Positions 41,897 through 45,413 of a DNA stretch of 45,413 nt are shown in pieces. Location: NCBI GenBank assembly GCA_900766555.1, contig CAAFVR010000032.1, forward strand, positions 1 through 45,413. The letters run 5' to 3'. A model generated the notes under the pieces. It was given only the letters and a program-made list of their open reading frames with translations, was not told the DNA's origin and did not search any database. This DNA comes from Helicobacteraceae bacterium (lineage in GTDB: Bacteria > Campylobacterota > Campylobacteria > Campylobacterales > Helicobacteraceae). Each line of letters begins with the position of its first letter. Within the stretch, counting starts at the first letter, position 1. The position numbers and the translations under genes were made by a program.

Positions 41897-43439
41897 CGAT
41901 GAACAAAGCGAGCCAAGCGCGCTAAAGCATCTTTTTTGCGCAACTCGCTTTGGATCTAGTGCCAAAATCGTAGACATTGAAGTTAGCTTTATCCGCGCTC
42001 TGCCAAATTTCATAATCTCAGGCTATGCTGAAAATTTAATCAAAGAATCAAAAGAGCGCGTCCAAGCGGCCCTAAGCGCTTGCGAGTTCAAATTCCCGCC
42101 GCTTAAAATCACAATAAATTTAAGTCCATCGGATCTACCAAAATTTGGAAGCCATTTTGACCTGCCAATTGCGCTATTAATCGCAATGCACAATCAAAAA
42201 ACGCAAAAAAGAGACATTTTTGCCTTTGGCGAACTTGGACTTGATGGTAGCTTGAAACATAGCGATTTCCTTTTTGCGCTTATACTTGATGTGATGCGCC
42301 TAAAAAAGGATGCTTTTTTGATCCTGCCTTTTGATTCAAAAAAAGCGCTAAGTGCAATACCAAATCTGAATTGTTATTATGCGCGCAATTTGCGTGAAGC
42401 GCTAGCTTTTTTAAAAAACAAAGCAAGCACGCAAGAAATGCGCTTTGTAAATAAAAGCGAGCCTAGCTTTCCAAATATACAAATAAATGATGAAAAATAT
42501 TTTTATGAAGATAATTTTGAGCTTGATTTTAGCGATATCAAAGGGCAAGTTATCGCAAAACGCGCGGCTTTAATAGCTTCGGCTGGTTTTCATAATATCA
42601 TTTTTGAGGGTTCGCCAGGCTGTGGCAAAAGCATGATCGCAAATCGCATGAGCTATATTTTGCCTCCGCTTAGCTTGGATCAAATGCTTGAGAGCTCGCG
42701 CATAAAAGCGCTATCAAATGAAGATATAACAATAACGCCAAGGCGCAATTTCCGCGCCCCGCACCAAAGTGCCTCTCAGGCCTCTGTAATTGGCAGCGTC
42801 TCAAAAAGGGAGCCCATGCCTGGAGAAATAGCGCTAGCGCATCATGGAATTTTATTTTTTGATGAATTGCCACTTTTTAAAAAAACAATTCTAGAAGCCT
42901 TGCGAGAACCGCTTGAGAATAACGCAATTAGCGTATCGCGCGCGCATTTGAAAGTGGATTATAAAACATCCTTTCTTTTTATTGGCGCGCAAAATCCCTG
43001 TCCTTGCGGCAATTTATTAAGCTCAACTAAAGAGTGCCGCTGCAGCGAGCGCGATATTTTAATATATAGGCGCAGGCTTAGCGAGCCATTTTTAGACAGA
43101 ATTGATTTATTTGTGCAAATGCGAGAAGAAGGTGCCCAAAGCGGCGAAATTATAAGCTCAAAAGAAATGCGCAAAATGGTTTTTAACGCATTCAAAATGC
43201 AAAAAGAGCGCAAACAAGATCTCCCAAATGGCAAGCTGAGCGTGGCGCAAATCAATGAATTTTGCAAACTAGATGAAAGTCAAAGCGCATTATTAGAAAA
43301 TGCTAGGTCCTCATATTCGCTATCACTTCGCGCAATCGATAAGGTCAAAAAAGTAGCAAGAACCATAGCGGATCTAGAGGGCAGCCAAAATATTACAAAA
43401 TCGCATCTCTTAGAAGCGCTGAGTTTTAGGCGGCTTTGA
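41886..43439 (+). CDS. comM: ComM, YifB-family AAA+ Mg-chelatase-like helicase
   Basis: Hexameric branch-migration helicase that promotes integration of transforming DNA. About 517 residues: N-terminal Lon-type domain (VEVSFIRALPNFIISGYAE pattern without its first residue; SPSDLPKFGSHFDLPIA), AAA+ core with Walker A GSPGCGKSM, Walker B HGILFFDELPLF, a zinc-type cysteine cluster (NPCPCGNLLSSTKECRCSE), and a C-terminal helical domain. ATG at 41886 overlaps def by 11 bases; a TTG four codons earlier is possible. The gene is relevant to the repeated AGATCCG word described in the findings. Confidence 0.93.
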   Translation: MQISDEQSEPSALKHLFCATRFGSSAKIVDIEVSFIRALPNFIISGYAENLIKESKERVQAALSACEFKFPPLKITINLSPSDLPKFGSHFDLPIALLIAMHNQKTQKRDIFAFGELGLDGSLKHSDFLFALILDVMRLKKDAFLILPFDSKKALSAIPNLNCYYARNLREALAFLKNKASTQEMRFVNKSEPSFPNIQINDEKYFYEDNFELDFSDIKGQVIAKRAALIASAGFHNIIFEGSPGCGKSMIANRMSYILPPLSLDQMLESSRIKALSNEDITITPRRNFRAPHQSASQASVIGSVSKREPMPGEIALAHHGILFFDELPLFKKTILEALREPLENNAISVSRAHLKVDYKTSFLFIGAQNPCPCGNLLSSTKECRCSERDILIYRRRLSEPFLDRIDLFVQMREEGAQSGEIISSKEMRKMVFNAFKMQKERKQDLPNGKLSVAQINEFCKLDESQSALLENARSSYSLSLRAIDKVKKVARTIADLEGSQNITKSHLLEALSFRRL

Positions 43440-44230
43440 TGGATATTTTAAGCGCTGTAATACTTGGGATAATCGAGGGTTTGACAGAATTTTTGCCAAT
43501 TTCATCCACGGGACATTTGATTTTGGCGGCCAATTTTTTGGGCCTTACAAATAATGATTTTTTAAAAACATTTGAAATTTCAATCCAATTTGGCTCGATT
43601 TTGGCAGTCGTTTTTATAATGAAAAAAGAGCTTTTTAATCTGACTACTGCAAAAAAAGAGACGCTAAATCTTTGGCTGAAACTTGCGATATCTTTTGTGC
43701 CAACTGGGATTATTGGCTTTTTTGCATATTCTTATATCAAAAGTCTTTTTAATATTTATGTCGTCTCTGTCATGTTAATTATCGGCGGGATCGCATTTTT
43801 GGCGCTTGAATTTTGGTTCAAAAAAAGCAAAAAGCCCTTTAAAAAAATGCATTTAAACGACATAACTTTCAAAGATGCATTTTTAATAGGCCTTAGTCAA
43901 AGTCTAGCTATGATACCTGGGACTTCAAGAAGCGGATCTACGATATTTTGCGCGCTTTTGCTTGGATTTTCTAGGAAATTATCAGCTGAATTTTCATTTT
44001 TCCTAGCTATTCCTACGATGTTTACAGCCACGGCTTACTCGATTTATAAAAGCATAGATTTACTGCATCTAGCAAATTTGCATATTTTATTAATTGGCGG
44101 AATTGTGGCATTTTTCACCGCGCTTTTGGCAATCAAGCTTTTTTTGGCCATCGTGCAAAAATTTAGCTACAGCGCTTTTGGCATCTATCGAATCTGCCTT
44201 GGTTTAATAATCCTAACCCAAATAGCCTAA
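43439..44230 (+). CDS. uppP: Undecaprenyl-diphosphatase UppP (BacA)
   Basis: Inner-membrane enzyme recycling undecaprenyl pyrophosphate for cell-wall and LPS synthesis; raises bacitracin tolerance. 263 residues with about eight membrane segments. Signature motifs are EGLTEFLPISSTGHL and PGTSRSGST. ATG at 43439 overlaps the comM stop by one base (TGATG); a TTG just before is less likely. Confidence 0.95.
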   Translation: MDILSAVILGIIEGLTEFLPISSTGHLILAANFLGLTNNDFLKTFEISIQFGSILAVVFIMKKELFNLTTAKKETLNLWLKLAISFVPTGIIGFFAYSYIKSLFNIYVVSVMLIIGGIAFLALEFWFKKSKKPFKKMHLNDITFKDAFLIGLSQSLAMIPGTSRSGSTIFCALLLGFSRKLSAEFSFFLAIPTMFTATAYSIYKSIDLLHLANLHILLIGGIVAFFTALLAIKLFLAIVQKFSYSAFGIYRICLGLIILTQIA

Positions 44231-44234
44231 ATGA

Positions 44235-44243
44235 TGCTAACAT
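44235..44243 (+). promoter_or_regulatory. Extended -10 promoter before the truncated globin gene
   Basis: TGCTAACAT in the 37-base gap after uppP matches TGn-TAnnAT and is placed about 25 bases before the ATG at 44268, which itself has AGGAAA upstream. No operator such as an NssR/Crp-like palindrome was recognised. Confidence 0.45.
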
Positions 44244-44267
44244 AGCCCAATTTCTCTAGGAAATAAA

Positions 44268-44648
44268 ATGAAGCAAAGCGAAATTAACAAAACAAATATC
44301 GATCTTTTGATGGAGCTTTTTTATAACAAGATCAGATCCGATAAAACGGGCCTTGGGGCAATTTTTATCTCAAAAATTGGCAATAGCGATCATAACTGGA
44401 CTGAACATAAGGCAAAGATTTCGTCATTTTGGCAGGGCATGCTTTTGGGAAGTGGCGATTATCGCGGGCAGCCAATGCGCGCTCATTTGGATCTGCCGCC
44501 ATTTGATCGAGCGCTTTTTGGCACATGGCTTGGGCTTTTTGAGCAGAGTTTGGATGCCATTTTTACGCCTGAAATTAAAGCAGTTATACTAAATCGCGCG
44601 CGCGCAATCGCACAAAGATTTGAATTTATGATCTTTGAGGCGCATTAA
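44268..44648 (+). CDS. Group III truncated haemoglobin
   Basis: A 126-residue globin of the group III class (Ctb of Campylobacter jejuni is the characterised relative, moderating oxygen and nitric-oxide stress). Features: LMELFYNKIRSD helix B with a Tyr, the proximal-His segment GQPMRAHLDLPPFDRALFG, FSTW-type end reduced to TWLGLFEQSL, and the C-terminal helix RARAIAQRFEFMIFEA. The helix between is DHNWTEHKAKISSFWQGML. Cytoplasmic, haem-binding. Followed directly by hemD. Confidence 0.85.
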   Translation: MKQSEINKTNIDLLMELFYNKIRSDKTGLGAIFISKIGNSDHNWTEHKAKISSFWQGMLLGSGDYRGQPMRAHLDLPPFDRALFGTWLGLFEQSLDAIFTPEIKAVILNRARAIAQRFEFMIFEAH

Positions 44649-45296
44649 TTGACGGGTAAAATCATCGTTTTTGAGTCCAAATTTATGGGCTTTGATGATT
44701 TATCCCCCATGCCCAACAAAAGTGCAAAAAGTGCAGATGGCATTTGCTACATAACCCAAGCGCTAGTTTTTGCAAAACGCTTTGCTAGATCCGATCTAGA
44801 AGAGCAAAATATCTTTATCACTTCAAAACATGCCATTTTTGCACTACTTTTAAATGTCAAAAATCCTAAAAATCCCTGCTATATCTTTGGAGCCAAATGC
44901 GCCAAAATCGCACAAAATATGGGGCTAAATGTAAAATATATCGGGTACCAAAAAAGTGCAAAAGAATTTTTCAGCGATTTAAGAGAAATTAAAGGTGTAT
45001 TTTTACGCGGAGTAAACGTTGCCTTTAGCCCAAAAAAACCAAAAATGCGCGAGATAATATGCTATGAAACAAAATATCTAGATTTAAGCGACAAGCTAAG
45101 CGGACTGAGCGATGCTATATTAATTTTCAGCTCAAGTGCTCAGGTGCAAAATGCAAAAAACTTTTTAGCCAATAACAAAAGTATAGCGCTAGGCGAACGC
45201 ACTTTTGAGGCGCTAAAAAGCCTGAGAGCAAATGCAATTTTATCCCCTAAAATGGACATAGAACATTGCATCAAATTAGCAAAATCTCTCTCCTAA
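44649..45296 (+). CDS. hemD: Uroporphyrinogen-III synthase
   Basis: Cyclises hydroxymethylbilane to uroporphyrinogen III. 215 residues in the two-lobed HemD pattern with weakly conserved elements: IFITSKHAIFALL, FLRGVNVAF, ICYETKYLDLS, ILIFSSSAQVQNAKNFL and IALGERTFEALKSLRANAIL. Start is a TTG at 44649 immediately after the globin stop, with GAGG about eight bases upstream. It converges with the outer membrane protein gene, overlapping by four bases. HemD is poorly conserved, so the call rests on the S/T-S-x-N-like and GxxTxxAL-like segments. Confidence 0.85.
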   Translation: MTGKIIVFESKFMGFDDLSPMPNKSAKSADGICYITQALVFAKRFARSDLEEQNIFITSKHAIFALLLNVKNPKNPCYIFGAKCAKIAQNMGLNVKYIGYQKSAKEFFSDLREIKGVFLRGVNVAFSPKKPKMREIICYETKYLDLSDKLSGLSDAILIFSSSAQVQNAKNFLANNKSIALGERTFEALKSLRANAILSPKMDIEHCIKLAKSLS

Positions 45297-45413
45297 AACC
45301 CCCATCTCACTCCCGCTTTGATTTCATAGATCTTGTTTAGATGGCTTAATGCGTTAGTTTGCGCATTTATTGTGACGCTTAGGTCGTTATTAAGCTTTAT
45401 GACAGATGCGAGA
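45293..45413 (-). CDS. 3' end of an outer membrane beta-barrel protein (partial)
   Basis: On the minus strand an open frame enters from the right edge and stops at TAG 45293-45295. Its 39 visible residues finish KIYEIKAGVRWGF. Alternating polar/hydrophobic strands and a terminal Phe are the outer-membrane insertion signal. The preceding strand KLNNDLSVTINAQTNALSHL also fits a barrel hairpin. It may belong to a Helicobacter outer membrane protein or an autotransporter barrel; not resolvable from this fragment. Confidence 0.7.
   Translation of the reverse strand, partial: LASVIKLNNDLSVTINAQTNALSHLNKIYEIKAGVRWGF

Noticed and set aside
1..45413. Over-representation of GATC explained simply by a Dam-like methylation site
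   Set aside because: GATC alone does not explain the strong preference for A before and CG after it (AGATCCG far more common than AGATCCA, AGATCCC or AGATCCT), so the longer word is the signal. A methylation link to it is still possible.
1..45413. tRNA, rRNA, insertion sequence, prophage or toxin-antitoxin cassette
   Set aside because: No cloverleaf-sized gap, transposase, integrase or terminal repeat was found; nearly all DNA is accounted for by housekeeping genes.

Overview
The window is low-GC (mid-30s percent by eye), gene-dense DNA from a Helicobacter-like member of the Campylobacterota. The evidence is gene order and content. The minus-strand run secD-secF-leuS-lptE-folC-csd2-csd1-ccmA-mfd matches the order I recall from Helicobacter pylori (around HP1541-HP1552). 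The pairs DUF2603-hemN and fliQ-murB, the cluster lysC-hobA-holB-folP, and the small FlhB-like protein next to ribE are also typical of that group. HobA is known only from this lineage. No rRNA, tRNA, insertion sequence, CRISPR array or prophage was seen. Almost every gene abuts or overlaps its neighbour.

Layout. (1) 1-200: end of an unidentified hydrophobic plus-strand gene carrying a C11 plus (CG)5 tract. (2) 202-20817, minus: one long gene train tatD-fliQ-murB-outer membrane protein-nhaA-nhaA-yajC-secD-secF-leuS-lptE-folC-csd2-csd1-ccmA-mfd-DUF2603-hemN, with an internal extended -10 promoter before the nhaA pair. (3) 20874-27871, plus: ribE, flhB-like, outer membrane protein, META-domain protein, YigZ/IMPACT protein, hemJ, ubiE/menG, xseB, carbon-nitrogen hydrolase, rpoD. 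The divergent tatD/ribE promoters appear to share a symmetric -10 palindrome. (4) 27872-28184: a GC-rich stretch with hairpins and no convincing gene. (5) 28185-36350, minus: DUF417 gene-lysC-hobA-holB-folP-two unknowns-znuA-znuC-mqo. (6) nudH (minus) and hemW (plus) diverge, and fliI (minus) and tig (plus) diverge; then tig-clpP-def-comM-uppP-truncated globin-hemD run on plus to 45296. (7) The 3' end of a further outer membrane protein enters from the right on minus.

Functional themes: protein export (SecDF-YajC), envelope and helical cell shape (Csd1, Csd2, CcmA, LptE, MurB, UppP), flagellar export (FliQ, FliI, FlhB-like), haem synthesis (HemN, HemJ, HemD, plus HemW), folate and riboflavin synthesis, chromosome replication (HobA, HolB) and repair-coupled transcription (Mfd), the primary sigma factor, zinc uptake without an adjacent permease, and nascent-protein handling (Tig, ClpP, Def).

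The most striking signal is not a gene. The short word AGATCCG (often AGATCCGAT, with a weaker AGATCTG form) recurs on both strands and in every reading frame. My hand count is about 59 copies of the 7-mer in 45 kb, where about 3 are expected from composition. It drives otherwise uncommon codon choices. Its density and frame independence resemble the DNA uptake sequences of naturally transformable bacteria, which have not to my knowledge been described with this sequence.
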